Positions 55,512-64,000 of a DNA stretch of 64,000 bases are shown here, piece after piece. A program made the translations under genes and the position numbers. The notes under the pieces are model-generated. The model did not search any database and had not been told where the DNA came from. It was given only the letters and a program-made list of their open reading frames with translations. The stretch is from Nitrosospira briensis (GTDB taxonomy: Bacteria; Pseudomonadota; Gammaproteobacteria; Burkholderiales; Nitrosomonadaceae), in assembly GCF_900115125.1 (NCBI RefSeq), contig NZ_FOVJ01000005.1, positions 62,001 to 126,000 on the forward strand, given 5' to 3'. Position 1 is the first letter of the stretch. Each line of letters opens with the position of its first letter.

Positions 55512-56660
55512 ATGCACTCCATCCCCTATTGGCGCCTTTCCGGCTTTTATTTCTTCCATTTCGCTTTTATCGGCGCCTTTGCCCCTTACTGGAGCCTTTA
55601 CCTCAAATCCCTCTCCTTTGGCGCTTTCCAGATAGGCGTGCTTATGTCGCTGTTGCATGTTACACGTATATTCGCACCGGCTGCTTGGGGCTGGCTTGCC
55701 GACTATACCGGTAAACGGCTGCTGATTGTCCGATGGGCGGCAGTTACGGGATTGATAAGTTACTGCGGATTTTTTCTTGGCGAGTCGTTCGCCTGGATAT
55801 TCGTGGTCATGGCGCTGATGAGTTTTTTCTGGAGCGCATCGTTGCCATTGATAGAGGCGACCACCCTTTCTTATCTTGGCGAGAGCACCTCAAAGTATGG
55901 ACGCATTAGAGTTTGGGGTTCGGTAGGATTCATTTTCGCGGTAACGGGTATCGGCTACCTTCTGGACGCTACGGATATCAGCTCGTTATTGTGGGCGGTG
56001 CTTGGGTTCAAGCTGGGGATCGTCATTTTTTCTCGCCAGATTCCCGAGGCAGAAATAGTGGTTCATTCCGCGGATGGTCATTCCGTAAGGCAAATATTCG
56101 AGCGGCCGGAAGTGCTGGCGTTTTTCGCGGCCTGCTTGTTGATGGCGCTTGCCCATGGTCCTTATTACACTTTTTATTCCATTTATCTGGTGGAGCACGG
56201 TTACAGCAAGAGCACGGTGGGATGGCTGTGGGCTACCGGCGTAGCCTGCGAGATCGGCATATTTTTCCTGATGCCGCAGTTGATGCAGCGGTTTCGCCTG
56301 AAGCAGATCATGGCTTTCAGCCTGAGTTGTGCGATTGCCCGTTTTCTGATGATAGGCTGGGGAGTTGATTTTCCGGTTGTGATATTGGTGGCGCAAGTAC
56401 TTCATGCTGCGACCTACGGCGCGCATCACGCTACCTCCATGATGCTGGTGCATCAATTTTTTCGCGGACGGCATCAGGCCAAAGGGCAGGCCCTCTACAC
56501 CAGTCTTACATTCGGCCTTGGGGGGGCCGCCGGGGGCATACTCAGCGGTTACGCCTGGGAGTGGCTGGGGCCGGGTCTGACATTCACGCTGAGCGCCGCC
56601 GCGGTTCTGCTTGGGCTGGTGCTGGTGATCTGGAAGATGAATGTCGACCCGCGAGTGTAA
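55512..56660 (+). CDS. MFS transporter (HcaT/LacY-like, MFS_1-like family)
   Basis: The 382-residue inner-membrane protein has 12 predicted TM helices, beginning YWRLSGFYFFHFAFIGAFAP. Conserved parts are FGAFQIGVLMSLLHVTRIFA, LGESTSKYGRIRVWGSVGFI (the RxRxWGS motif of this subfamily), GHHAT-like HAATYGAHHATSMMLVHQFF and QALYTSLTFGLGGAAGGIL. Substrates of relatives include phenylpropionate and nucleosides; none can be assigned here. It lies about 100 bp upstream of leuC on the same strand with no clear terminator between. Confidence 0.88.
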   Translation: MHSIPYWRLSGFYFFHFAFIGAFAPYWSLYLKSLSFGAFQIGVLMSLLHVTRIFAPAAWGWLADYTGKRLLIVRWAAVTGLISYCGFFLGESFAWIFVVMALMSFFWSASLPLIEATTLSYLGESTSKYGRIRVWGSVGFIFAVTGIGYLLDATDISSLLWAVLGFKLGIVIFSRQIPEAEIVVHSADGHSVRQIFERPEVLAFFAACLLMALAHGPYYTFYSIYLVEHGYSKSTVGWLWATGVACEIGIFFLMPQLMQRFRLKQIMAFSLSCAIARFLMIGWGVDFPVVILVAQVLHAATYGAHHATSMMLVHQFFRGRHQAKGQALYTSLTFGLGGAAGGILSGYAWEWLGPGLTFTLSAAAVLLGLVLVIWKMNVDPRV

Positions 56661-56758
56661 CAAGCAAGAGGCGGTGGTGTTCTAGCTGTTTCTTGGCGGC
56701 CCGTTATGGGATAATCCCTGGTTCCATTAGGATTTGAAGCTGGATTCCAGCTCCCGAT

Positions 56759-58168
56759 ATGCAAACGTTATACGACAAACTCTGGCAAAGCCATTTGGTA
56801 CATGAGGAATCCGATAAGCCGGATGGCATGGCGCTGATCTATATCGATCGCCATCTTGTGCACGAAGTTACCAGCCCACAGGCGTTTGAGGGACTGAAAC
56901 TGGCGGGGCGCAAGCCATGGCGGCTTGATTCGATTCTGGCCGTGGCCGACCATAATGTACCCACGACCGGTCGCGATCACGGCATCAAAGATCCGATATC
57001 GCGTCTTCAGGTAGACACACTTGACCAGAACTGCGAGGAATTGGGCATCACTGAATTCAGGATGAACGATCGGCGCCAGGGTATTGTTCATGTCATCGGT
57101 CCGGAGCAGGGCGCTACCTTGCCTGGCATGACAGTAGTATGCGGCGACTCGCATACCAGCACACATGGTGCATTTGCGTGTCTCGCTTTCGGCATAGGCA
57201 CTTCTGAAGTGGAGCATGTGCTCGCGACACAGTGCCTGCTGATGAAAAGGGCAAAAACGATGCAGGTTTCGGTTGAGGGCGAACTTGGCCACGGCGTGAC
57301 CGCCAAGGATATCGCGCTCGCCGTCATTGGTGAGATCGGGACAGCGGGAGGCACGGGCTTCGCAATCGAATTCTCCGGCAGCGCCATCCGGGCGCTTTCC
57401 ATGGAAGGGCGCATGACACTTTGCAATATGGCGATAGAGGCGGGAGCGCGCGCCGGCATGGTGGCGGTAGACGATACCACTATTGAATATCTTGGCGGAC
57501 GGCCTTTTGCACCAAAAGGCGAGCGATGGGAGAAGGCGGCTGCATACTGGCGTACGCTGAAAACCGACGAGGGCGCAAGCTTCGACAAGATCGTGTGGGT
57601 GGATGCGGCACAGGTTAAACCCCAGGTAACCTGGGGGACGTCTCCGGAAATGGTAACGACTATTGACGGAAGAGTGCCCGATCCGGCGCAGATTACCGAT
57701 ATCGTGAAGCGTCACGATATGGAGCGCGCTCTGAAGTACATGGGACTTGCTCCCAACACGCCGATCAGTGAAATTCGCCCGGACAAGATATTCATCGGTT
57801 CCTGCACCAACGCGCGCATAGAAGACTTGCGGACTGCGGCGGAAGTGGTCAAAGGCAGGCACATTGCCGCGAATATCAAGCTTGCGATGGTCGTGCCGGG
57901 TTCCGGTTTGGTCAAGCACCAGGCGGAGCAGGAGGGGCTGGACAAGATATTTCGCGAGGCAGGATTTGAATGGCGCGAGCCGGGCTGCTCGATGTGCCTC
58001 GCGATGAATGATGACCGGCTTGAATCCGGGGAACGCTGTGCTTCTACTTCCAACCGTAACTTTGAAGGCAGACAGGGGCCAGGGGGACGCACTCACCTCG
58101 TGAGCCCGGCGATGGCAGCAGCTGCAGCGGTAGCGGGACATTTTGTGGATGTACGGGAATTATATTAA
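56759..58168 (+). CDS. leuC: 3-isopropylmalate dehydratase large subunit
   Basis: Aconitase-family enzyme of leucine synthesis, 469 residues. The 4Fe-4S cysteines are in [13 protein letters not shown] and [14 protein letters not shown]. Other blocks are [33 protein letters not shown] and [20 protein letters not shown]. With LeuD it isomerises 2-isopropylmalate to 3-isopropylmalate. It is the first of the leuC, entericidin, leuD, leuB, asd series. No leader peptide rich in Leu codons was seen upstream. Confidence 0.98.
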   Translation: MQTLYDKLWQSHLVHEESDKPDGMALIYIDRHLVHEVTSPQAFEGLKLAGRKPWRLDSILAVADHNVPTTGRDHGIKDPISRLQVDTLDQNCEELGITEFRMNDRRQGIVHVIGPEQGATLPGMTVVCGDSHTSTHGAFACLAFGIGTSEVEHVLATQCLLMKRAKTMQVSVEGELGHGVTAKDIALAVIGEIGTAGGTGFAIEFSGSAIRALSMEGRMTLCNMAIEAGARAGMVAVDDTTIEYLGGRPFAPKGERWEKAAAYWRTLKTDEGASFDKIVWVDAAQVKPQVTWGTSPEMVTTIDGRVPDPAQITDIVKRHDMERALKYMGLAPNTPISEIRPDKIFIGSCTNARIEDLRTAAEVVKGRHIAANIKLAMVVPGSGLVKHQAEQEGLDKIFREAGFEWREPGCSMCLAMNDDRLESGERCASTSNRNFEGRQGPGGRTHLVSPAMAAAAAVAGHFVDVRELY

Positions 58169-58222
58169 AATTTGAATGCAACAAAAGTGGATCTGTTTTT
58201 TTACTATAAAAAGGGGTTTGTA

Positions 58223-58348
58223 ATGAGAATGCTAACGGTAATGATTGCCTTGGTCGCTGCTTTTGGTTTGTCCGCCTGTAATACCATGCAAGGCCTGGGC
58301 AAGGATGTTCAGAGCGGCGGCGAAGCGCTGGAAAAACAGGCGAAATAA
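58223..58348 (+). CDS. Entericidin A/B family small lipoprotein
   Basis: A 41-residue peptide with AAGGGG 6 bases before the ATG. The signal [19 protein letters not shown] ends in a lipobox with Cys19, followed by [20 protein letters not shown], the entericidin pattern. Entericidins are small outer-membrane-associated lipoproteins; in E. coli EcnA/EcnB form an antidote/bacteriolysis pair. Only one copy is present. It lies 54 bp after leuC and 23 bp before leuD, inside the leucine gene cluster, an arrangement seen in betaproteobacteria. Confidence 0.85.
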   Translation: MRMLTVMIALVAAFGLSACNTMQGLGKDVQSGGEALEKQAK

Positions 58349-58371
58349 AGCAGTATCAGAGTAATCAGCTT

Positions 58372-59010
58372 GTGAAAAAATTTGATTTCTGCGACGGATT
58401 GGTGGCGCCGCTGGATCGCGCGAACGTCGATACCGACGCCATCATTCCGAAGCAGTTTCTGAAATCCATCAAACGATCCGGCTTCGGGCTGAATCTGTTT
58501 GACGAGTGGCGTTATCTGGATCATGGCGAACCGGGCATGGATGCCAGCCAGCGTGTACTGAATCCGGATTTCATACTCAACCTGCCGCGCTACCACGGCG
58601 CGCAAATTTTGCTGGCGCGCGCGAATTTCGGTTGTGGCTCAAGCCGCGAACATGCTCCTTGGGCACTTCAGGACTATGGCTTCCAGGTGATCATCGCACC
58701 CAGCTTTGCCGATATTTTTTTCAATAATTGTTTCAAGATCGGCTTGCTTCCCATTGTGCTGGATGCAGGCAGCGTGGATAAACTGTTCCACGAGGTAGAG
58801 GCAACCGAAGGATATCGGCTGGCGGTTCATTTGCAGGATCAGTCGGTGACGGCGCCGGCCGGTAAAACTTTCTTTTTCGATATCGATCCTTTCCGCAAGC
58901 ATAGCCTGTTGAAGGGCCTGGATGAAATCGGGCTGACGTTGCAACATTCGGACAAAATCAAGGCATTCGAGGAAAAGCATCGCGCAGCGCAACCGTGGCT
59001 GTTTGCATGA
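58372..59010 (+). CDS. leuD: 3-isopropylmalate dehydratase small subunit
   Basis: A GTG start gives 212 residues beginning [20 protein letters not shown]. Swivel-domain motifs are [40 protein letters not shown] and [20 protein letters not shown]. It pairs with LeuC. The GTG lies in a poor SD context, so expression may depend on upstream translation. Length matches proteobacterial LeuD (about 200-215). Confidence 0.97.
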   Translation: MKKFDFCDGLVAPLDRANVDTDAIIPKQFLKSIKRSGFGLNLFDEWRYLDHGEPGMDASQRVLNPDFILNLPRYHGAQILLARANFGCGSSREHAPWALQDYGFQVIIAPSFADIFFNNCFKIGLLPIVLDAGSVDKLFHEVEATEGYRLAVHLQDQSVTAPAGKTFFFDIDPFRKHSLLKGLDEIGLTLQHSDKIKAFEEKHRAAQPWLFA

Positions 59011-59038
59011 AACATCGTTACCGGGTTGCAAGAGCCTT

Positions 59039-60100
59039 ATGAAAATAGCAATCCTGGCCGGGGACGGTATCGGCCCGGAAATCGTTGCTCAAGCGGTACG
59101 AGTTCTTCAAGCGTTGAGAAGTGACGGGCTGAAGTTTGAACTGGAACCCGGTTTACTGGGCGGATGCGCGGTAGAAGCCGCTGGTGAGCCATTTCCAGAG
59201 GTAACACGCAAGCTTGTTGCCGATGCGGATGCGGTGTTGCTGGGGGCTGTAGGAGGTCCGCAATATGACGCGCTCCCCCGTCGGCAGCGGCCGGAACAAG
59301 GTTTGCTCAGTATAAGGAGAATGCTGAATCTGTTTGCAAATCTTCGCCCGGCGATACTGCATCCGGAGCTTGCGAATGCCTCGACGCTAAAGCCTGAGGT
59401 GGTGGCTGGCCTGGACATTCTCATCGTGCGCGAGTTGACCGGCGATATTTACTTCGGAGAGCCACGCGGTATTGAACGGCGGGACGGTCAACGTGTCGGT
59501 TACAATACCATGATATACAGCGAAGCCGAAATCCGGAGGATTGCCCATGTAGCCTTTCAGGCGGCGCGCAAGCGTAACCGCAGGCTTTGCTCCGTGGATA
59601 AGATGAACGTGCTCGAATGCACGCAATTGTGGCGCGATGTTGTGACCGAGACGGCAAAGGAGTATCCGGACGTGGAGCTTTCGCACATGCTGGTGGATAA
59701 CGCTGCAATGCAACTGGTACGCAACCCCAGGCAATTCGATGTGGTGGTGACAGGCAACATGTTTGGCGATATTCTGTCGGATGAGGCATCCATGCTGACC
59801 GGCTCAATCGGTATGCTGCCATCGGCCTCACTGGATGATCGGAGCAAAGGGCTTTATGAGCCTATCCACGGCTCCGCTCCCGACATTGCCGGCAAGGATG
59901 TGGCTAACCCTTTGGCAACAATATTGTCAGCGGCAATGATGCTGCGATACACGTTCGATGAGGAAGCTGCGGCCGTTCGAATCGAGAGTGCAGTAAAAAA
60001 AGTTTTGGCGGGCGGATATCGAACCCGGGACATTTACGAACCGGGAACGAAAAAGGTCGGCACTGCGGCAATGGGCGACGCGGTACTGGCGAATATATGA
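59039..60100 (+). CDS. leuB: 3-isopropylmalate dehydrogenase
   Basis: From ATG 59039 it has 353 residues, [20 protein letters not shown]. It oxidatively decarboxylates 3-isopropylmalate with NAD+. Recognised blocks: [61 protein letters not shown] and [19 protein letters not shown]. It is 28 bp after leuD. An in-frame ATG at 59003, inside leuD, is less likely because the N-terminus would be extended beyond the family. Confidence 0.97.
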   Translation: MKIAILAGDGIGPEIVAQAVRVLQALRSDGLKFELEPGLLGGCAVEAAGEPFPEVTRKLVADADAVLLGAVGGPQYDALPRRQRPEQGLLSIRRMLNLFANLRPAILHPELANASTLKPEVVAGLDILIVRELTGDIYFGEPRGIERRDGQRVGYNTMIYSEAEIRRIAHVAFQAARKRNRRLCSVDKMNVLECTQLWRDVVTETAKEYPDVELSHMLVDNAAMQLVRNPRQFDVVVTGNMFGDILSDEASMLTGSIGMLPSASLDDRSKGLYEPIHGSAPDIAGKDVANPLATILSAAMMLRYTFDEEAAAVRIESAVKKVLAGGYRTRDIYEPGTKKVGTAAMGDAVLANI

Positions 60101-60155
60101 TTATGGATCATGCATGGAAGAGACCAGGAACCGTAATCCTGGAAAGAGGCGATCG

Positions 60156-61268
60156 ATGAAACGAGTCGGGTTTATCGGATGGCGCGGCATGGTAGGTTCA
60201 GTACTCATGCAGCGCATGCGGGAAGAGAATGATTTTGCCCTGGTTGAGCCGGCATTTTTTTCCACGTCCCAAAAGGGCGGAAAAGGTCCGGATATCGGCC
60301 AGGAAACGTCATCGCTCAAGGACGCGCATGATATAGATGAACTAAAATCGATGGACATCCTTGTTTCCTGTCAGGGCGGTGATTACACCAGCGCGATTTT
60401 CCCAAGGCTGCGCCAGGAGGGGTGGAAAGGTTACTGGATCGATGCGGCCTCTACATTGCGGATGGGACAGGACGCGATCATCATACTCGACCCCGTCAAC
60501 CGCCCGGTTATTGAACAGGCACTGCACGATGGAGTAAAGAACTATATTGGCGGCAATTGCACAGTGAGCCTGATGCTGATGGCAGTTGGCGGATTGTTCG
60601 AGGAAGACATGGTGGAGTGGATGAGCGCCATGACTTATCAGGCGGCTTCCGGCGCGGGCGCACAGAACATGCGGGAGTTACTGCTGCAGATGGGCGAAGC
60701 GCATCGTGTGGCAAAAAATTTGCTGGACGATCCGGCTGCGGGCATACTTGACATTGACCGCGAGGTTGCGGGAACGCTGCGCAACGCCGGTTTTCCAACG
60801 GAGAATTTCGGCGTGCCGCTGGCAGGCAGCCTTATTCCATGGATAGATAAGGATCTTGGCAATGGGCAGACGCGGGAGGAATGGAAAGGCCAGTCCGAGA
60901 CGAACAAGATCCTGGGGCGTAGCGGTCAGTCGATTCCCGTTGACGGGATATGTGTTCGTGTCGGTGCAATGCGATGTCATAGCCAGGCGCTGACCGTCAA
61001 GATGAAGAAGGACGTCCCGCTGGATGAGATCGAGGATATTCTGGCAGCTTCCAACAATTGGGTGCGGGTTATTCCCAACGAACGCGAGAGTACACTAAGA
61101 GAATTAACCCCCGCCGCGGTTACCGGGAAGTTGACCATTCCGGTGGGCCGCTTGCGTAAGCTTGCGATGGGTGGAGAATATCTTTCGGCGTTTACGGTAG
61201 GCGATCAATTGTTGTGGGGTGCGGCGGAGCCATTACGCAGAATGCTGAGAATCCTGGTGGAAGCCTGA
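60156..61268 (+). CDS. asd: Aspartate-semialdehyde dehydrogenase
   Basis: The start at 60156 follows AGAGG (6 bases) and gives 370 residues, [20 protein letters not shown]. The catalytic Cys is in [16 protein letters not shown], and [18 protein letters not shown] and [13 protein letters not shown] are family blocks. It reduces aspartyl phosphate made by LysC, for Lys, Met, Thr and DAP. The gene is 55 bp after leuB and before fimV, the order seen in other betaproteobacteria. The Glu/Arg/His active-site residues appear intact. Confidence 0.97.
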   Translation: MKRVGFIGWRGMVGSVLMQRMREENDFALVEPAFFSTSQKGGKGPDIGQETSSLKDAHDIDELKSMDILVSCQGGDYTSAIFPRLRQEGWKGYWIDAASTLRMGQDAIIILDPVNRPVIEQALHDGVKNYIGGNCTVSLMLMAVGGLFEEDMVEWMSAMTYQAASGAGAQNMRELLLQMGEAHRVAKNLLDDPAAGILDIDREVAGTLRNAGFPTENFGVPLAGSLIPWIDKDLGNGQTREEWKGQSETNKILGRSGQSIPVDGICVRVGAMRCHSQALTVKMKKDVPLDEIEDILAASNNWVRVIPNERESTLRELTPAAVTGKLTIPVGRLRKLAMGGEYLSAFTVGDQLLWGAAEPLRRMLRILVEA

Positions 61269-61472
61269 GAGCCAGAGGCGCGTTTTGCGCTCGCTGCGCG
61301 TTAAGAGAGGCAATAATCCGGGACTCTGCTAACCAGCGGTTGCTGTCGAGCATTTCCTGCTCTCCGTTTCGGGGACATCTTTTCAACAATCCCAATTGAG
61401 CGTACGCCAATTACCGGGATTAATTGCTTGCCCGATTCCGGGGAGCGATAGTTCTTCTCGCCGTGAACGGGG

Positions 61473-61500
61473 TTTGGCAAAAAATTTGCCGTACGGCAAA
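61473..61500 (+). promoter_or_regulatory. Cluster of TTTGCC/GGCAAA half-sites upstream of fimV
   Basis: A perfect palindrome TTTGCCGTACGGCAAA (61485-61500) shares its left half with a third half-site GGCAAA (61476-61481). The half-sites are about one helical turn apart. It lies 66 bases before the first possible fimV start and is a candidate operator. Confidence 0.5.
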
Positions 61501-61565
61501 GACAAACTTCAGCAAAGCGTTATTCCCCGCTAGTTCTGATACGTGTTCATAATCCATAAGCTTTC

Positions 61566-63692
61566 TTGAGAGTGTATTTGCCTGTGCGGAAGTTTGCTTC
61601 TAAAGCATGTTTACTTTTGTTTGCGATTATGTCGCCAGCAATCGTATACGCAGCCGGATTGGGCAGATTAACCGTTAATTCCGCTCTGGGCCAACCGTTG
61701 AGCGCGGAAATCGATCTGGTGGCAGTCAAGAAAGAAGAGAAGTCTTCTCTGACGGCCCGTCTCGCGTCGGAGAATACCTTCCGCCGGACAAATGTAGATT
61801 ACTCGCCCCTTCTTTCGACATTTAAAACGAGTATCGAAACTCATCCCGATGGGCACCTGTATGTCAGGATTATTTCTTCGCAGCCAGTCGCCGAACCGCT
61901 ACTGAATATGCTTGTTGAACTGAATTGGTCATCAGGACGATTATTACGTGAATATACCGTTTTGCTCCCTTCACAAGAACAGGATGGACATTCGCAGGCA
62001 GGACCGGCAACGCAAACCGCCCCGCCCGTCGGCGCCAGAGCGGAATGGGCGGGCAGCGGGCCGGATTCATCAATCGGGCGAGATGGCAGTTCTCCTCTAC
62101 GGGATAAGACCGTTTCGGGGACAGCGGGCGGCAGGACTGATACCGTTTATGGTCCCGTAAAGCCGGGAGATACGCTGGGCGGAATAGCGAAAATTATAGG
62201 TCTTCCCGCCGGCGTCAGTTTCAATCAGATGCTGGTGGCTTTGCAACGAGCGAATCGCAATGCTTTCTTTGGCAACAATATACACCAGCTTAAGACAGGG
62301 CCGATTTTAAGAATACCGGACAGTAACGAAATTAGTACGATAACCGCGGCGGAAGCCAACCAGGAAGTAAAAGTACAGACTGCGGACTGGCGCCGGCGCA
62401 GATTTGAAGACGTAGAAAGCGCGACTGAAGAACTGGATCAAGTGTCAGCCGGAAAGATCGAGCGGGCCGCTGAGGTGTCAGCCGCATCAGATCATGCGCT
62501 GCCGCGAGAGATATTAAAGCTTTCCAGAGTCGAAGAGCCGCGCTATGCCACAAATAACGCGGGCAGTAATGTGGACGGGAGCGTAGATGGCAAGGTGCGC
62601 GGAAAAGAATCAAATTTACAGAGCCAGTTAGAGGCGATGGAAGAAGATGCCATAGCAAGACATGGATCGCTTCGGGAAGCAGGTGAGCGTATTGCGTTGC
62701 TTGAGAAAAATATCGAGAAATTGCAACAGCTGCTGGCGTTGAGAAATCCCTCACTGGCGGGCATGCAGATGCGGGCAGAAGCTATCCTGCCTGTCGAGTG
62801 GGATGCGGTCGCATTGACTTCCTACCCCGTTTCAGCAGCCCGGCCTGTCTCCTTTCGTACTGAAGAAAATACCGGAATAAACAACCTGGGAAGCCACGAA
62901 GAATCGGAGATAGCTCTTGCAGCAGCGGATGAGCCGGTAGAAATAGCCAGACCGGTGCAATCAGCCTCGTTGCCAACCGCTCGATCTGCGCCTGACTTTG
63001 ACCTCGCGCCGGGAACACATACCAGTAACCTGACCGGTGATCTGGATGCGAATGTAGAATACCTGGGTGGCGCGCTTGTCCTTCTGGTGACAGGTATCGT
63101 CGGAGTGTCCATGGCGCGTCGCACCAGGGAGGCGCCCAGTGACAATGGTACGTTCGCTTCCACTGTCCGCGTGCAGCCGTCTGACCAGACGGTTGCCTCC
63201 TTCATGAGCCAGGAACTGTATAATGCTGCGGGAGCCGATGGGATGGACGCCGGAAGGCAAACTCATCCGGAGCGTGATGACATTCGGATTGGGACTGCGA
63301 AAATTGCCGAAAATATCGTGCCGGAAGATTGCGCGCAATCCGGCAAATCCGGGATACCGGCCAGTTCACCTGGCCGTGCTTCATCAGCGCTTATTCCTGT
63401 CGCCACCGAAGACCATGCATTGGATGGCATCAAGCTGTGCATGGACAACATCCGGTTTGCGAGTCCGTCTGCCGATTCAATAAAAAGCGGAGTCGTAGAA
63501 CGTAACCACCGGTGGCACGAGATAGTTTCGGGGATTGACTTGGCCAGAGCTTATCAGGAAATGGGTGACAACGACGCCGCCGCGCAAGCTCTTCAGCAAG
63601 TAATGCAGGAGGGCGACGCACAGCAACAGGAAAGCGCAAGATTGGTATTGGCGAGACTCCACGATCCGGCTCAGCTTGGCTCACAAGACTGA
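61566..63692 (+). CDS. fimV: FimV-like cell-pole/motility protein with LysM domain
   Basis: The 708-residue protein has a signal peptide (ACLLLFAIMSPAIVYA) and the FimV N-terminal domain (GLGRLTVNSALGQPLSAEID). A LysM-like segment (YGPVKPGDTLGGIAKIIG) follows. There is a coiled coil (QLEAMEEDAIARHGSLREAG...), a TM helix near 500 (YLGGALVLLVTGIVGVSMAR) and a C-terminal TPR/FimV domain (IDLARAYQEMGDNDAAAQAL). FimV organises the cell pole and type IV pilus assembly. The start is uncertain: TTG 61566, GTG 61572 and GTG 61584 are all in frame, and the last gives the cleanest signal peptide. It is shorter than Pseudomonas FimV (919). Confidence 0.9.
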   Translation: MRVYLPVRKFASKACLLLFAIMSPAIVYAAGLGRLTVNSALGQPLSAEIDLVAVKKEEKSSLTARLASENTFRRTNVDYSPLLSTFKTSIETHPDGHLYVRIISSQPVAEPLLNMLVELNWSSGRLLREYTVLLPSQEQDGHSQAGPATQTAPPVGARAEWAGSGPDSSIGRDGSSPLRDKTVSGTAGGRTDTVYGPVKPGDTLGGIAKIIGLPAGVSFNQMLVALQRANRNAFFGNNIHQLKTGPILRIPDSNEISTITAAEANQEVKVQTADWRRRRFEDVESATEELDQVSAGKIERAAEVSAASDHALPREILKLSRVEEPRYATNNAGSNVDGSVDGKVRGKESNLQSQLEAMEEDAIARHGSLREAGERIALLEKNIEKLQQLLALRNPSLAGMQMRAEAILPVEWDAVALTSYPVSAARPVSFRTEENTGINNLGSHEESEIALAAADEPVEIARPVQSASLPTARSAPDFDLAPGTHTSNLTGDLDANVEYLGGALVLLVTGIVGVSMARRTREAPSDNGTFASTVRVQPSDQTVASFMSQELYNAAGADGMDAGRQTHPERDDIRIGTAKIAENIVPEDCAQSGKSGIPASSPGRASSALIPVATEDHALDGIKLCMDNIRFASPSADSIKSGVVERNHRWHEIVSGIDLARAYQEMGDNDAAAQALQQVMQEGDAQQQESARLVLARLHDPAQLGSQD

Positions 63693-63839
63693 ACCTACTA
63701 CCGGCGATCGACCGCTATTTTTCACTATTCTGCGACGCCAGGTCCACTTGTACACGCAGTGTTCAATTCCCCATATTGTCTTCCGGCAAGCCTGCCTGGG
63801 AAGTCCCTGTATAATCCTCAAGTGAAGTTCAGGATAATC

Positions 63840-63866
63840 ATGACCATTGCGATGCCGCTGCCGTGA
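63840..63866 (+). CDS. Nine-codon ORF overlapping the truA start (possible coupling leader)
   Basis: ATG at 63840 lies 5 bases after AGGA (63831-63834) and reads MTIAMPLP, then TGA at 63864-63866 overlapping the truA GTG (GTGA). Translation here could deliver ribosomes to the truA start. It may be accidental. Confidence 0.3.
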   Translation: MTIAMPLP

Positions 63867-64000
63867 GAATCGCAATGGTGCTGGAGTACGATGGCAGCAA
63901 TTTTTGCGGCTGGCAAAGCCAGCGATCCGGCGGTTCGGTGCAGGACGCGGTAGAAGCAGCGCTATCGAAAATCGCATGCGAAAATATCCGGGTAGTTACG
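63863..64000 (+). CDS. truA: tRNA pseudouridine(38-40) synthase TruA, N-terminal fragment
   Basis: A GTG start opens the frame VRIAMVLEYDGSNFCGWQSQ, then RSGGSVQDAVEAALSKIA, running off the window end. This is the TruA N-terminus (EYDGxxFxGWQ). TruA isomerises uridines 38-40 in the anticodon arm. The catalytic Asp lies beyond the window. GTG lacks an SD of its own, but a 9-codon ORF with a good SD ends at GTGA, overlapping it. Position after fimV is standard. Confidence 0.88.
   Translation, partial: MRIAMVLEYDGSNFCGWQSQRSGGSVQDAVEAALSKIACENIRVVT

Noticed and set aside
56768-58141. 457-codon minus-strand ORF opposite leuC
   Set aside because: Composition (many His, Arg, Cys) is that of an antisense shadow and leuC is certain.

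Overview
The window looks like a chromosomal segment of a betaproteobacterium, most likely a Nitrosomonadales (Nitrosospira-like) organism. The evidence is gene order and family resemblance: rlmB / rpsF-priB-rpsR-rplI / dnaB, leuC-entericidin-leuD-leuB-asd-fimV-truA, metG divergent from apbC, tesA divergent from ybbA, plus an exosortase-system acyltransferase. The genus is an inference; no ammonia-oxidation gene lies here. No insertion sequence, CRISPR array, rRNA gene or phage module was seen.

Layout. 1-7.3 kb: end of bamD, a universal stress protein, tesA/ybbA with overlapping divergent start codons, an MdtABC-like RND pump without an outer-membrane channel, and a cysteine-rich lipoprotein. 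7.5-19 kb: housekeeping genes (metG, apbC, dcd, an ornithine decarboxylase with an elaborate leader, folA-thyA, an M17 aminopeptidase, a quinone oxidoreductase, aroC). 19-25.4 kb: a minus-strand block of an exosortase-type acyltransferase, a periplasmic phosphate-binding-like protein interrupted by an in-frame TAG, a porin and a PAS-GGDEF-EAL receptor, followed by a gene-poor stretch with a LexA-like box. 25.7-37.6 kb: tRNA-Leu, rnr, rlmB, the S6 operon, dnaB, phoH-like/bcp, queD with a divergent radical SAM gene, a small HTH protein, lysC and tRNA-Ser.

37.9-45.4 kb, between tRNA-Ser and tRNA-Arg, is accessory in character: a secreted acidic/His-rich protein, then a galactose cluster (GH2 glycosidase, galT, galK, zinc alcohol dehydrogenase) and an AI-2E-type permease. 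45.5-55.3 kb: a small CxxC protein, an uncharacterised protein, mnmC, a TerC protein, ergothioneine genes egtB-egtD with egtB frameshifted by one extra C, a PRC-barrel protein, and a nuclease-helicase (DinG/XPD type) whose 3' end is folded into a 25-bp bidirectional terminator. 55.5-64 kb: an MFS transporter, the leucine genes with a nested entericidin, asd, fimV and the start of truA.

The most unusual items are the TAG-interrupted binding protein in the porin/c-di-GMP block, the frameshifted egtB, the ornithine-decarboxylase leader with a 21-codon ORF and complementary SD/anti-SD elements, the terminator palindrome that is also helicase coding sequence, the galactose island in a probable lithoautotroph, and a promoter plus LexA-like box with no obvious gene. 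None amounts to a clearly new multi-gene defence or biosynthetic system; the acyltransferase / binding-protein / porin / GGDEF-EAL block is the best candidate for an undescribed sensory module.
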